64,000 nt of DNA from Maribacter sp. 1_MG-2023 (GCF_030547005.1 NZ_JAUOPN010000005.1:186001-250000), one strand, 5' to 3'; shown: positions 17,237 through 27,264, counted from the first letter of the stretch. Notes: generated from the sequence alone by a model not told the origin. Numbers and translations: made by a program.

Positions 17237-19048
17237 ATGGAACTCAGTACGCTAGACTATACTTTTATTATAGTTTTCTTTTCCCTTGTCTTAGGCATAG
17301 GGTTTTATGTATCTAAAACATCTGGTAAAAGTTCTTCGGAATTTTTTCTTTCAGGACGTACAATGCCTTGGTGGCTTTTAGGGCTTTCAATGGTAGCAAC
17401 TACTTTTTCAACAGATACACCCAATTTGGTAACAGATATCGTACGTACCAACGGAGTTTCAGGGAACTGGGTTTGGTGGTGTTTTTTAATAACAGGTATG
17501 TTAACGGTTTTCGTTTATGCAAAACTATGGCGTAAGTCGAATGTAAATACAGATTTAGAATTTTATGAAATGCGCTATGGCGGAAAACCTGCTAGCTTTT
17601 TAAGAAAGTTTAGAGCTATTTACTTAGGGGTTATTTTTAATGTAATTACCATGTCTGCCGTTACTTTGGCAGCGATTAAGATAGGAAGCATTATGTTAGG
17701 CTTAGAGCCTTGGCAGACTGTTGTAAGTGCAGGATTAATTACAGTAACTTTTAGCGCCCTTGGCGGATTCAAAGGTGTTGTTTATACCGATTTCCTTTTG
17801 TTCTTTGTAGCAATGGCAGGGGCAATAGGTGCAGCATATTACTTAGTGAATATTCCCGAGGTTGGCGGTATCGAAGCCTTAATGGCGAATGAAAATGTAG
17901 CTTCAAAATTGAACATATTGCCAGATTTCAGTAATAAGAAGGCATTGATTACCTTATTTATAATTCCCCTAGCCGTGCAATGGTGGAGTTCTTGGTACCC
18001 AGGTGCAGAGCCAGGTGGCGGTGGTTATATTGCACAACGTATGTTAGCGGCAAAAGATGAAAATCATGCAATTGGTGCAACATTCTTCTTTAATATCATG
18101 CACTATGCATTAAGACCGTGGCCATGGATTTTGGTGGCATTAGCTTCTATAGTAGTATATCCAGATTTGGCGAGTATACAAGAAGCTTTCCCAAATGTAA
18201 CTCCAGATAAATTAGGTCATGATTTAGCATATTCAGCAATGTTGACCAAACTACCTAGCGGATTGTTGGGTGTTGTTTTAGCATCCTTAGTCGCAGCATA
18301 TATGAGTACGATAAGTACACAGTTAAACTGGGGATCTTCGTATATCGTTTTTGATTTTTATAAGCAACAGATAAATCCTAATGCATCTGAAAAGAGATTG
18401 GTAGCAGTAGGTAGAATTTCAACAGTTGTTTTAATGCTATTTAGTGCTGCATTGGCATTGTTGCTTCAAAATGCACTTCAGTTATTTGATATATTATTAG
18501 CATTTGGTGCCGGTACCGGACTTATATTTATACTAAGATGGTTCTGGTGGAGAATTAATGCATGGAGTGAGATTACTGCGATGTTCGCATCGGGTATTAT
18601 TTCTATCATATTAAAACTGACTCCCGTAGGTGCATATCTTTTTGCTACGGAAACAGGCGTTTTGCCAGACTGGTCAGAATACATATTTATTGTAGTGTTG
18701 ACTACGGCGATTTGGTTGATAGCGACATTTATGACACAACCAGAATCTAACGATACCTTAAGAAGTTTCTATAAGAAGATTCAACCGGGTGGACCAGGTT
18801 GGTATAAAGTAGTCGCCGATGCAAAAACCGATGCAGTAGAGATTGTAAAAGATAAAGAAAAGTGGAGTGTACCCGCAGGTATAACGGCAATGTTGTTAGG
18901 GGTTATTCTAATTTATTCTATAATGTTCGCTACAGGGTATTGGATCTATGGCAGAACAACACAAGCTATTGTTTTAACCGTAGTATCAGCAATTGCAGGA
19001 GTGTTGTTGGTAAAAGCTTGGAACCGCTTAAAAGGTAATATCTTATAG
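17237..19048 (+). CDS. Sodium:solute symporter (SSS family)
   Basis: 603 aa, 13-15 membrane helices. DYTFIIVFFSLVLGIGFYVS, SSEFFLSGRTMPWWLLG and STDTPNLVTDIVR are conserved SSS blocks. The C-terminal 100 residues add two helices, as in larger SSS members. It takes up a solute with sodium at the inner membrane. The acyltransferase at 19056 starts 7 bp downstream and is surely cotranscribed. NagX-like partners suggest a sugar or amino sugar, but the substrate is inferred only weakly. Confidence 0.85.
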   Translation: MELSTLDYTFIIVFFSLVLGIGFYVSKTSGKSSSEFFLSGRTMPWWLLGLSMVATTFSTDTPNLVTDIVRTNGVSGNWVWWCFLITGMLTVFVYAKLWRKSNVNTDLEFYEMRYGGKPASFLRKFRAIYLGVIFNVITMSAVTLAAIKIGSIMLGLEPWQTVVSAGLITVTFSALGGFKGVVYTDFLLFFVAMAGAIGAAYYLVNIPEVGGIEALMANENVASKLNILPDFSNKKALITLFIIPLAVQWWSSWYPGAEPGGGGYIAQRMLAAKDENHAIGATFFFNIMHYALRPWPWILVALASIVVYPDLASIQEAFPNVTPDKLGHDLAYSAMLTKLPSGLLGVVLASLVAAYMSTISTQLNWGSSYIVFDFYKQQINPNASEKRLVAVGRISTVVLMLFSAALALLLQNALQLFDILLAFGAGTGLIFILRWFWWRINAWSEITAMFASGIISIILKLTPVGAYLFATETGVLPDWSEYIFIVVLTTAIWLIATFMTQPESNDTLRSFYKKIQPGGPGWYKVVADAKTDAVEIVKDKEKWSVPAGITAMLLGVILIYSIMFATGYWIYGRTTQAIVLTVVSAIAGVLLVKAWNRLKGNIL

Positions 19049-19055
19049 TAATAGG

Positions 19056-20144
19056 ATGATAAAAGACAGAATTTTATCGGTCGATATTTTTAGGGGAGCT
19101 ACCATATTACTAATGGTCTTGGTAAATACACCAGGTACATGGTCTAATGTATACGCCCCTTTCCTCCATGCTGATTGGCATGGCTATACGCCGACTGATT
19201 TAGTTTTTCCTTTCTTCTTATTTATCGTGGGCACATCAATAGCATTCTCTTATAAAAATAGAACCGTAGATGCTAAAGCTTATAAGAAGATTGCGATAAG
19301 AGCATTGAAGTTAATTGCATTGGGACTCTTCTTAGGTGCGTTTCTTATTCACTTTCCGTTCTTTAAAAGCTTCAGTGATATTCGTTTTCCGGGAGTGTTG
19401 CAACGAATCGGTGTCGTGTTCTTTTTTGGCGCATTGTTATTCATCAACCTGAATTGGAAACAGTTGATTTGGGTAACAGTGATATTATTAATAGGATATT
19501 GGTTGTTGATGACTTTTGTTCCTGTAGACGGAGTGACATCAACATTAGAAAGGGCACCAAATAATTTAGCCAATTGGATAGATGTAAAAATCTTCGGTTC
19601 ACATAATTACAAGCCAGATTATGACCCAGAAGGATTGTTAAGCACCATACCCTCAATCGCAAGCTCCTTATTAGGAGTGTTCACAGGTCTCATTTTAACC
19701 AGCAAGCAAGAAAAGAAAGCAACTATATTAATGGGATTGGGCGGCAGTCTTCTTATTATAGGGCATATTTGGGATATTATTTTTCCAATCAATAAAGCCC
19801 TTTGGACAAGCAGTTTTGTGTTGGTAACCGCAGGTTGGGCAAATCTTATACTGGCGTTGATTTATTATTTAACAGATGTCAAGAAAATAGAATTCGGCTC
19901 CGTCTTCAGGTATGCAGGGGCAAATGCTATTGTTATTTATTTCTTGTCAAGTTTTATCAGTAAGGTAATGGGGCAAATAAAAATTGGTGACACCTCTTTA
20001 CATGGGTGGTTATTTCAAACAGTATATGTCCATGATTTTCTGGCACTAGAAACATCATCCCTTTTGTACGGGTTAAGTGTAGTGCTGTTTTATAGCCTTT
20101 TGGGCTATATTCTATATCAGAAAAAGATATTTATTAAGGTATAG
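19056..20144 (+). CDS. NagX-like / heparan-alpha-glucosaminide acetyltransferase family membrane protein
   Basis: 362 aa with about ten membrane helices. ILSVDIFRGATILLMVLVNT, TPTDLVFPFFLFIVGTSIAF and RFPGVLQRIGVVFF are conserved in the COG4299 family, which includes lysosomal HGSNAT and bacterial NagX. Bacterial members occur with amino-sugar uptake genes. Coupled to the preceding symporter (7 bp gap). It ends 4 bp from the convergent ribE gene. Confidence 0.82.
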   Translation: MIKDRILSVDIFRGATILLMVLVNTPGTWSNVYAPFLHADWHGYTPTDLVFPFFLFIVGTSIAFSYKNRTVDAKAYKKIAIRALKLIALGLFLGAFLIHFPFFKSFSDIRFPGVLQRIGVVFFFGALLFINLNWKQLIWVTVILLIGYWLLMTFVPVDGVTSTLERAPNNLANWIDVKIFGSHNYKPDYDPEGLLSTIPSIASSLLGVFTGLILTSKQEKKATILMGLGGSLLIIGHIWDIIFPINKALWTSSFVLVTAGWANLILALIYYLTDVKKIEFGSVFRYAGANAIVIYFLSSFISKVMGQIKIGDTSLHGWLFQTVYVHDFLALETSSLLYGLSVVLFYSLLGYILYQKKIFIKV

Positions 20145-20148
20145 CGGG

Positions 20149-20733
20149 TTATTTCGCCATCAACTTTGCAACATACTTCCCAATAACATCAAACTCCAGA
20201 TTTACAATAGTACCCGGTTTGTAAGTATTAAATCTAGTATGCTCGTAGGTGTAGGGTATAATCGCTACTTCAAAAGTATTCTTGCCAGAATTCACTACCG
20301 TTAAACTCGTACCGTCAATGGTAATAGACCCCTTTTCAATAGTTGGGTTTCCAGTTTTCGAATCGTAGGTAAATGAAAAAATCCAACTTCCATTATCTTC
20401 TTTTACGCTAGTACATTCGCCCGTTTGGTCTACATGACCTTGAACAATATGTCCGTCTAACCGAGATCCTAAAATCATAGCGCGTTCTAAGTTTACGGTA
20501 TCGTTTGTTTTTAAACTATCAAGATTGGTTTTGCTTAATGTTTCAGCAATAGCAGTTACTGTGTAGGTAGTATCCGTTAAGCTAACAACGGTTAAACAAA
20601 CGCCGTTATGAGCTACACTTTGATCTATTTTCAGTTCAGGTGTTAAACTAGATTCTATAGTTATATCTAAGTTACCGCCTTTAGCTTCAAGAGAAGTAAC
20701 CTTACCTAATGTTTCAATAATTCCCGTAAACAT
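20149..20733 (-). CDS. ribE: Riboflavin synthase, alpha chain
   Basis: 194 aa. Two lumazine-binding repeats are visible: MFTGIIETLGKVTSLEAKGG with SVAHNGVCLTVVSL, and ILGSRLDGHIVQGHVDQTG with GSITIDGTSLTVVNS. It dismutates two 6,7-dimethyl-8-ribityllumazine molecules into riboflavin and the pyrimidine donor in the cytosol. The start is divergent from pdxA. The leader is short, with no FMN riboswitch visible. Monocistronic. Confidence 0.95.
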   Translation of the reverse strand: MFTGIIETLGKVTSLEAKGGNLDITIESSLTPELKIDQSVAHNGVCLTVVSLTDTTYTVTAIAETLSKTNLDSLKTNDTVNLERAMILGSRLDGHIVQGHVDQTGECTSVKEDNGSWIFSFTYDSKTGNPTIEKGSITIDGTSLTVVNSGKNTFEVAIIPYTYEHTRFNTYKPGTIVNLEFDVIGKYVAKLMAK

Positions 20734-20751
20734 GTGTCGTTTAATTTAAGT

Positions 20752-20771
20752 AATTTTGAATATTCAAAATT
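20752..20771. promoter_or_regulatory. 20-bp perfect palindrome between ribE and pdxA
   Basis: AATTTTGAATATTCAAAATT is a perfect palindrome in the 60-bp divergent spacer, next to a minus-strand -7-like box. It could be an operator, or just an AT-rich coincidence. Confidence 0.35.
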
Positions 20772-20776
20772 GAGTA

Positions 20777-20784
20777 CAAAGGTA
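20777..20784 (-). promoter_or_regulatory. Bacteroidota -7 box for ribE
   Basis: The minus-strand sequence TACCTTTG is a perfect match to TAnnTTTG and lies about 44 bp before the ribE start. A clear -33 TTG is not seen at 19 bp. Confidence 0.4.
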
Positions 20785-20793
20785 CAGATTATC

Positions 20794-21846
20794 ATGGAGG
20801 AAAACAGGAAAATTAGGTTAGGCATCTCTATAGGAGACTTGAACGGAATAGGTTGTGAGGTAGCATTAAAAACATTCGAAGACAGCAGAATGTTAGATTT
20901 TTGTACTCCCGTTATATTTGCCTCTAATAAGACGGTTTCCTTTCAAATGAAACAATTGAAGCTCAATATTGTTTTTAATGGTATACCAGAAGCTTCGAAA
21001 GCCATAGACAATAAGATTAACATTGTAAATGTTTGGAAAGAAATGCCTAGAATTGATTTTGGGCAGGCAACTAAAGAAGGTGGTGAATATGCCATTAAAT
21101 CATTGCGAGCTGCAGTAGACGCATTAAAAAAGGGAGATATAGATGTGTTGGTAACGGCACCGATCAATAAGAACAATATTCAGTCAGAAGAATTTAAATT
21201 CCCAGGGCATACGGACTTTTTAGCGCAAGAACTAGAAGGCGAAAGTTTAATGTTTATGGTGACAGATACCTTAAAGGTTGGTTTACTAACCGATCATGTT
21301 GCGGTAAAAGATGTTTCAGCAGCAATAATTCCTAGATTAATACGCGATAAGATCAATACCATAGAAAAGTCGTTGATGATGGATTTTGGTATTCGTAAAC
21401 CAAAAATCGCTTTGTTAGGTATAAATCCGCATAGCGGAGATAATGGCGTAATTGGCAAAGAAGACGATGAGGTAATGAAGCCGGTGATAAAAGAAATGTC
21501 AAATATGGGTCACTTAGTATATGGACCATATTCAGCAGATAGCTTTTTTGGATCTGATGGCTATAAAAAGTTCGATGCAATTTTAGCGGCATATCATGAC
21601 CAAGGATTAATTCCGTTTAAAACAATAGCATTTGGTCAAGGTGTAAATTTCACGGCAGGGTTAAGTAAAGTGAGAACATCGCCGGATCACGGTACTGCCT
21701 ATGAAATAGCTGGAAAAGGGGTGGCTGATTCGAGTTCGTTCGAAGAAGCGGTCTTCATGGCGCTGAAGATATTTAAGAATAGAACCGAGTACGAAGAGCT
21801 AACAAAAGACGTGTTAAAAAAGCAGCGTTTAAAGCGGGAACGTTAA
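20794..21846 (+). CDS. pdxA: 4-hydroxythreonine-4-phosphate dehydrogenase
   Basis: 350 aa from ATG 20794 (MEENRKIRLGISIGDLNGIG). An upstream ATG at 20734 would overlap the ribE promoter region and add a non-conserved AT-rich peptide. Conserved metal- and substrate-binding blocks include FPGHTDFLAQEL, GINPHSGDNG and AYHDQGLIPFK. It oxidises 4-phosphohydroxy-threonine in the DXP-dependent vitamin B6 pathway (cytosol). Divergent from ribE and upstream of the DUF177-rpmF cluster. Confidence 0.94.
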   Translation: MEENRKIRLGISIGDLNGIGCEVALKTFEDSRMLDFCTPVIFASNKTVSFQMKQLKLNIVFNGIPEASKAIDNKINIVNVWKEMPRIDFGQATKEGGEYAIKSLRAAVDALKKGDIDVLVTAPINKNNIQSEEFKFPGHTDFLAQELEGESLMFMVTDTLKVGLLTDHVAVKDVSAAIIPRLIRDKINTIEKSLMMDFGIRKPKIALLGINPHSGDNGVIGKEDDEVMKPVIKEMSNMGHLVYGPYSADSFFGSDGYKKFDAILAAYHDQGLIPFKTIAFGQGVNFTAGLSKVRTSPDHGTAYEIAGKGVADSSSFEEAVFMALKIFKNRTEYEELTKDVLKKQRLKRER

Positions 21847-21892
21847 TTTTTGGTTCAATTAAAAAGTTATAAAGATAAATAGTTGATAACTA

Positions 21893-21922
21893 TTGTCTTT
21901 TATCAAAATTATAGTATCTTTG
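21893..21922 (+). promoter_or_regulatory. Bacteroidota promoter for DUF177-rpmF
   Basis: TTG at 21893-21895, a 19-bp spacer, then TATCTTTG at 21915-21922. This is the full sigma-ABfr consensus (TTG-N19-TAnnTTTG), 47 bp before the DUF177 start. Confidence 0.75.
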
Positions 21923-21968
21923 CACCCGCCTTTTGTGGGCGATTAGTGTTAATTTAAGTGTGTACGAG

Positions 21969-22499
21969 ATGAAGCAAAAGGAGTTCAATATTCCTTTCTC
22001 AGGATTGAAGCAAGGGAAACACAACTTTAATTACCAGATTGAAAATACGTTCTTTGATTCTTTTGGATACGATGAATTCAATGCTACCAACATCAATTTA
22101 GATGTAGTACTTCATAAAACAAGTACAATGATGGAGGTTGATTTGGAAGCATCAGGAACAGTGAATGTTGATTGTGACATAACTAGCGAGCCGTATGATC
22201 AAGCTATAAGCGGAGATTTGCATTTGGTAGTTAAGTTTGGTGAAGAGTATAATGATGAGAATGATGAAATATTAATTCTTCCGCATAACGAACACCAATT
22301 GAACATTGATCAGTATGTGTATGAAATGCTAGTATTGGCAGTTCCACAAAAAAGAATTCATCCTGGTATTGAAGATGGCACTTTAGAATCTGAAGTGTTA
22401 GACAGGTTAAACGAGCTTCAACCAAAAGAGAAAAGATCAGAAAAAGAAGAAAACGATCCCCGTTGGGACGAATTAAAGAAACTATTAACGGATAAATAA
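21969..22499 (+). CDS. YceD/DUF177 family protein (23S rRNA accumulation protein)
   Basis: 176 aa from ATG 21969 (MKQKEFNIPFSGLKQGKHNF); an upstream start at 21933 lies in the promoter leader. DUF177/YceD proteins sit next to rpmF in most bacteria and affect 23S rRNA levels. The usual cysteine pairs are reduced here, but CDITSEPYDQAISGDLHLVV aligns with the core. rpmF follows after 7 bp. Confidence 0.85.
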   Translation: MKQKEFNIPFSGLKQGKHNFNYQIENTFFDSFGYDEFNATNINLDVVLHKTSTMMEVDLEASGTVNVDCDITSEPYDQAISGDLHLVVKFGEEYNDENDEILILPHNEHQLNIDQYVYEMLVLAVPQKRIHPGIEDGTLESEVLDRLNELQPKEKRSEKEENDPRWDELKKLLTDK

Positions 22500-22506
22500 G
22501 GTTTAA

Positions 22507-22704
22507 ATGGCACATCCTAAGAGAAAAATTTCCAAAACAAGGAGAGACAAAAGAAGAACACATTATAAGGCAGTAGCTCCTACTTTGGCTACAGATTCTA
22601 CAACTGGCGAGACTCACCTATTTCACAGAGCTCACTGGCACGAAGGAAAATTACATTATAGAGGTCAAGTTTTGGTTGACAAAACTGAAGAAGCAGAAGC
22701 TTAA
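22507..22704 (+). CDS. rpmF: 50S ribosomal protein L32
   Basis: 65 aa, typical length. [20 protein letters not shown] is the universal L32 N-terminus. It lacks the CxxC zinc pairs of some orthologues, as is common in zinc-independent forms. Cotranscribed with DUF177 and followed by a strong terminator, so fabH has its own promoter. Confidence 0.97.
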   Translation: MAHPKRKISKTRRDKRRTHYKAVAPTLATDSTTGETHLFHRAHWHEGKLHYRGQVLVDKTEEAEA

Positions 22705-22725
22705 GCCCCTTTTATATTATACTAG

Positions 22726-22760
22726 ACTCCCACTTCATTTGAAGGAGGGAGTTTTTTTTA
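22726..22760 (+). terminator. rpmF terminator
   Basis: ACTCCC/GGGAGT with inner CTTC/GAAG forms an extended hairpin followed by a run of eight T. Confidence 0.85.
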
Positions 22761-22827
22761 GTCCAATTTGTTTTTTAGCACCTTGTTATTCAGATAATCT
22801 AAGGGCTTAAACGGATATGGCTATTAA

Positions 22828-22857
22828 TTGCAATTTTTCAAAAACCCGATAACTTTA
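22828..22857 (+). promoter_or_regulatory. Putative fabH promoter
   Basis: TTG at 22828-22830, a 19-bp spacer, then TAACTTTA (one mismatch to TAnnTTTG), 80 bp before fabH. Confidence 0.5.
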
Positions 22858-22937
22858 CCCAAAAAGTCGTTGAAAATCACTAATTTTCATGACTTTTGAC
22901 AGGTTTTTTAAGTTTTTTACAAGAAAGCAAATAAAGT

Positions 22938-23930
22938 ATGACTAAAATTACAGCAGCTATTACCGCGGTAGGAGGTTATGTTCCCCAGTTTGTAATGACC
23001 AACAAAATGCTTGAAGATTTGGTTGAAACCAATGACGAATGGATCACTACCAGAACAGGCATTAAAGAAAGAAGGGTACTAAAAAAGGAAGAAGGAGAAG
23101 GGACGTCGTATTTAGCCATTAAAGCGGCACAAGACCTAATGGAGAAGAAGGGGCTAGATGCTTCAGAAATAGACCTTGTAATAGTTGCTACGGCAACACC
23201 CGATAGTATGGTAGCTTCTACAGCTGCTTTTGTTGCTTCAGAAATTGGAGCCGTTAATGCTTTTGCCTACGATTTATTAGCTGCATGTTCAAGTTTTCTT
23301 TTTGGCATGTCAACAGTTGCCGGTCATATCGAAACCGGTAGATATAAAAAAGTACTACTTATAGGGGCAGATAAAATGTCATCTATTATTGATTATACCG
23401 ACCGTACCACATGTATCATTTTTGGAGATGGTGCCGGGGCCGTGCTTTTTGAGCCAAATACAGAAGGTCTTGGTCTACAAGATGAGTATTTGAGAGCAGA
23501 CGGTAGCGGAAGACAATTTTTGGGCATGGAAGGTGGCGGATCATTAATGCCGGCTACTATAGAAAGCGTGACCAATAAAAAACACTACATTTTTCAAGAA
23601 GGAAAAACGGTGTTCAAATTTGCGGTATCTAATATGGCAGATGTGGCAGCGAAGATCATGGATAGAAATGATCTTACTGAAGAGGATGTAGACTGGCTAG
23701 TGCCGCATCAAGCTAATAAACGTATAATTGATGCCACTGCTAAAAGAATGGGTGTAGGCGAATCAAAAGTGTTGATGAATATTCAACGTTACGGTAATAC
23801 CACTTCAGCAACCTTACCATTATTATTATTCGATTACGAAAAACAGCTTAAAAAGGGAGATAATCTGGTATTTGCAGCCTTCGGTGGCGGCTTTACTTGG
23901 GGTTCTATCTACTTGAAATGGGCTTATTAA
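22938..23930 (+). CDS. fabH: 3-oxoacyl-ACP synthase III
   Basis: 330 aa. Condenses an acyl-CoA primer with malonyl-ACP to start fatty acid synthesis. The catalytic triad is visible: Cys117 in LLAACSSFLFGM, His257 in VPHQANKRI and an asparagine near 287 in GNTTSATLP. Length and the FAAFGGGFTWGS C-terminal motif are typical. It heads fabH-accB-accC, the genes that supply malonyl-CoA and begin the chain. plsX, often present here in other phyla, is missing. Confidence 0.96.
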   Translation: MTKITAAITAVGGYVPQFVMTNKMLEDLVETNDEWITTRTGIKERRVLKKEEGEGTSYLAIKAAQDLMEKKGLDASEIDLVIVATATPDSMVASTAAFVASEIGAVNAFAYDLLAACSSFLFGMSTVAGHIETGRYKKVLLIGADKMSSIIDYTDRTTCIIFGDGAGAVLFEPNTEGLGLQDEYLRADGSGRQFLGMEGGGSLMPATIESVTNKKHYIFQEGKTVFKFAVSNMADVAAKIMDRNDLTEEDVDWLVPHQANKRIIDATAKRMGVGESKVLMNIQRYGNTTSATLPLLLFDYEKQLKKGDNLVFAAFGGGFTWGSIYLKWAY

Positions 23931-23963
23931 CTAACAACAACTACCAATTATAACTTAGAAAAT

Positions 23964-24452
23964 ATGGATATTAAAGAAATTCAAAGCCTTATCAAGTTTG
24001 TTGCCAAGTCTGGCGCTAGCGAGGTAAAACTGGAAACGGATGATATTAAGATCACCATTCGTACCGGAAGCTTATCAGCTAATTCTGAGCCAACTTATGT
24101 GCATACGATGCCTATGGCTCAACAAGCTATGCCAGCAGCTCCTGCACCAGTAGAAGTTCCAGCAGCAGCCGGAGCTACAGAAGCTGAAAAGCAAAAAGCT
24201 GAAGATGATAAATACATCACTATAAAGTCTCCGATTATTGGTACTTTTTATAGAAAACCTTCTCCTGACAAACCTGTTTTTGTTGAGGTAGGACAAACTA
24301 TTGGTATTGGAGATGTACTATGTGTTATTGAGGCAATGAAATTGTTCAACGACATAGAATCTGAAGTTTCTGGTACTATCGTTAAGATATTGGTAGATGA
24401 TTCTTCACCAGTAGAGTTTGATCAACCATTATTCTTGGTAGATCCGTCTTAA
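23964..24452 (+). CDS. accB: Biotin carboxyl carrier protein of acetyl-CoA carboxylase
   Basis: 162 aa. N-terminal dimer region, then a proline/alanine-rich linker (QQAMPAAPAPVEVPAAAG), then the biotinyl domain with EAMKLFNDIE carrying the biotinylated lysine near 126. Carries carboxybiotin between AccC and the carboxyltransferase. 33 bp after fabH and 84 bp before accC. Confidence 0.96.
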   Translation: MDIKEIQSLIKFVAKSGASEVKLETDDIKITIRTGSLSANSEPTYVHTMPMAQQAMPAAPAPVEVPAAAGATEAEKQKAEDDKYITIKSPIIGTFYRKPSPDKPVFVEVGQTIGIGDVLCVIEAMKLFNDIESEVSGTIVKILVDDSSPVEFDQPLFLVDPS

Positions 24453-24536
24453 CTAAATTTTGAGTAGTTATTGTTAGATGCCGTTGCTAAACGATGTTTA
24501 AGAATGTTATGGAACCAAGAACTTAAAATTTAAAAG

Positions 24537-25889
24537 ATGTTTAAAAAAATACTGATTGCCAATAGGGGAGAAATCGCTTTGCGTGTTATTCGTACCTGTA
24601 AAGAAATGGGTATTAAAACGGTAGCTGTATATAGTAAGGCAGACGAGGAAAGTTTACATGTGCGTTTTGCAGATGAAGCTGTATGTATTGGTCCTGCTGC
24701 TAGTAGCGAATCCTATTTAAAGATCCCTAACATAATTGCGGCTGCAGAGATTACAAATGCAGATGCTATTCACCCAGGATATGGTTTTCTTTCAGAAAAC
24801 TCAAAGTTCTCACGTATATGTGCAGAACATGATATAAAATTTATTGGTGCTTCTGGTGACCAAATAGACAAAATGGGGGATAAGGCTACAGCCAAAGAAA
24901 CCATGAAAGAAGCTGGTGTACCATGTGTGCCTGGTTCAGAAGGTCTATTGAAAGATGTTGCAGATGCCAAGAAAATAGCCAAGAAAATGGGCTACCCTGT
25001 AATGATTAAAGCTACTGCTGGTGGTGGTGGTAAGGGTATGCGCGCTGTGTTCTCTGAAGACAAAATGGAAGAGCTTTTCGATAGTGCCGTTAACGAAGCA
25101 ACTGCTGCTTTTGGTAATGGTGGTATGTATATGGAAAAGTTGATTGAAGAACCAAGACATATTGAAATTCAAATTGTAGGTGATCAATTCGGTAAAGCAT
25201 GTCACTTATCAGAAAGAGATTGCTCTATTCAACGTCGTCACCAAAAGTTGACAGAGGAGACTCCGTCACCTTTCATGACGGACAAGTTAAGAGAAGCAAT
25301 GGGTGAAGCTGCTGTTAAGGCTGCCGAATTTATAAAATATGAAGGCGCCGGTACTATCGAATTTTTGGTAGATAAGCACCGTAAATTCTATTTTATGGAA
25401 ATGAATACCCGTATTCAAGTTGAGCACCCAATTACAGAGCAGGTTATTGATTATGATTTAATTCGTGAGCAAATTCTTGTAGCTGCAGGTGTGCCAATTT
25501 CAGGTAAAAACTATCTTCCAAAATTACATTCTATCGAGTGTAGAATTAATGCGGAAGACCCATATAACAATTTTAGACCATCGCCAGGTAAGATTACAAC
25601 CTTACATACACCAGGTGGTCATGGGGTAAGAATGGATACGCACGTATATAGTGGGTATAGTATTCCTCCAAATTACGATTCAATGATTGCTAAGTTAATT
25701 ACTACTGCCCAAACTAGGGAAGAGGCAATCAATAAAATGAAGCGTGCTTTAGATGAGTTTGTAATTGAAGGAATAAAGACGACTATTCCGTTTCACAGGC
25801 AATTAATGGACCATCCAGATTATTTGGCTGGTAATTATACAACAGCCTTTATGGATAGTTGGAAAATGAATCCACCTAAAGAAGATTAA
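24537..25889 (+). CDS. accC: Biotin carboxylase subunit of acetyl-CoA carboxylase
   Basis: 450 aa, usual length. [20 protein letters not shown] opens the biotin carboxylase N-domain; the ATP-grasp glycine loop is [12 protein letters not shown] near 160; [13 protein letters not shown] is the catalytic strand. Carboxylates AccB biotin with ATP and bicarbonate, feeding malonyl-CoA to FabH. Ends in a hairpin terminator. Confidence 0.97.
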   Translation: MFKKILIANRGEIALRVIRTCKEMGIKTVAVYSKADEESLHVRFADEAVCIGPAASSESYLKIPNIIAAAEITNADAIHPGYGFLSENSKFSRICAEHDIKFIGASGDQIDKMGDKATAKETMKEAGVPCVPGSEGLLKDVADAKKIAKKMGYPVMIKATAGGGGKGMRAVFSEDKMEELFDSAVNEATAAFGNGGMYMEKLIEEPRHIEIQIVGDQFGKACHLSERDCSIQRRHQKLTEETPSPFMTDKLREAMGEAAVKAAEFIKYEGAGTIEFLVDKHRKFYFMEMNTRIQVEHPITEQVIDYDLIREQILVAAGVPISGKNYLPKLHSIECRINAEDPYNNFRPSPGKITTLHTPGGHGVRMDTHVYSGYSIPPNYDSMIAKLITTAQTREEAINKMKRALDEFVIEGIKTTIPFHRQLMDHPDYLAGNYTTAFMDSWKMNPPKED

Positions 25890-25891
25890 TC

Positions 25892-25927
25892 AAAAAAACT
25901 CTAACAGCAATGTTGGAGTTTTTTTTA
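25892..25927 (+). terminator. accC terminator
   Basis: AACTC-T-AACA / TGTT-GGAGTT stem followed by a T-rich tract, 3 bp after the accC stop. Confidence 0.8.
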
Positions 25928-25978
25928 TCCTTTTTTTAGATTGATTTTTTTATCTTCTATCGCAATCAACATACTACT

Positions 25979-27094
25979 ATGAATTTAAGTTACTGGGAAC
26001 GTACATCGTGGTTTTTGAATATCGATTATACAATTATTGGTAGTGGTATTGTAGGCTTAAATTGTGCTTTAGAATTAAGACGGATGCATCCGAAGGCACG
26101 TATTCTTATTTTGGAAAAAGGGAAACTTCCCCAAGGTGCCAGTACCAAAAATGCCGGATTTGCCTGTTTTGGCAGTATTTCAGAAATTTTATCCGACTTA
26201 AAAACACACTCAGAACAAGAGGTAATTAACTTAGTGCAAGAAAGATATGATGGTATACATTCTTTGCGAAATCTTTTAGGTGATGACGCAATTGGATATC
26301 AGAACAATGGTGGGCACGAGTTATTTTTAAGCAAAGATTTAGAGCTGTACGAGCGTTGTCTGACGGAATTAAGGTCGGTAAATGAACTACTACAACCCAT
26401 TTTTAACGAGGATGCCTTTAAGATTACATCAGATAGTTTTAATTTCAAAGGAATCAATAGCAACTATATATCTCAGGTTTTTGAAGGGCAAATTGATACC
26501 GGTAAAATGATGATATCTTTAGTGCAATTAGCACAGCAAAAAGGCATCACAATTATAAATTCAACCGAAGTACATTCTTTTGAAGATGCAGGTGCAGAAG
26601 TAATAGTCAGAACAGATGACCTAGAATTTACGACCCAAAAATTACTGATAGCAACAAATGGTTTTGCAGCTCAATTATTATCTGAGAATGTTAAACCGGC
26701 ACGTGCGCAGGTGTTGATTACGAAACCTATTAAAAACCTGCATGTTAAAGGTACCTTTCATTTAGAAGAAGGCTATTACTATTTCAGAAATATTGATAAT
26801 CGAATTTTGTTGGGCGGTGGGCGTAATTTGGACTTTAAAACAGAAGAAACTACTGATTTTGCTACTACTACCTTGGTCGAAAACAAACTAAAGCAACTAT
26901 TAAATACAGTCATTTTACCAAATACCGCCTTTGAAATCGATTACAGCTGGAGTGGGATTATGGGTGTTGGTCAACAAAAGAAACCAATAGTAAAACAAGT
27001 GTCTAACAATGTGGGATGCGGAGTCCGACTAGGCGGTATGGGCATTGCCATAGGTAGTACAACTGGTAAGAGATTGGCTAATTTGATGAACTAA
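25979..27094 (+). CDS. FAD-dependent amino-acid/polyamine oxidoreductase (DAO family)
   Basis: 371 aa. IDYTIIGSGIVGLNCALELR is the dinucleotide-binding motif near residue 14 and GASTKNAGFACFGS the flavin-contacting loop. VGCGVRLGGMGIAIGS is the C-terminal FAD-binding segment. The layout resembles DAO-family enzymes such as gamma-glutamylputrescine oxidases, which oxidise amines or amino acids. Stand-alone, so the substrate is unknown. Confidence 0.82.
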   Translation: MNLSYWERTSWFLNIDYTIIGSGIVGLNCALELRRMHPKARILILEKGKLPQGASTKNAGFACFGSISEILSDLKTHSEQEVINLVQERYDGIHSLRNLLGDDAIGYQNNGGHELFLSKDLELYERCLTELRSVNELLQPIFNEDAFKITSDSFNFKGINSNYISQVFEGQIDTGKMMISLVQLAQQKGITIINSTEVHSFEDAGAEVIVRTDDLEFTTQKLLIATNGFAAQLLSENVKPARAQVLITKPIKNLHVKGTFHLEEGYYYFRNIDNRILLGGGRNLDFKTEETTDFATTTLVENKLKQLLNTVILPNTAFEIDYSWSGIMGVGQQKKPIVKQVSNNVGCGVRLGGMGIAIGSTTGKRLANLMN

Positions 27095-27264
27095 TGTTTG
27101 CCCCGTTTAACCAGTTTTTTTAAATCTTATCCAAAAGGCAACTGTACTCTTGTTTTTATTTTTAAATTGTACGTCCCCTCTGATTATCTATTACCCAAAA
27201 GTGCACCTATCAGTTTATCTAGAACAGTAGACTTATAAGATGGTTTGTAATAGCATTATACTAT

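Noticed and set aside
20734..20793. Upstream ATG of pdxA
   Set aside because: It adds an unconserved peptide and covers the palindrome and promoter space; ATG 20794 matches the family start.
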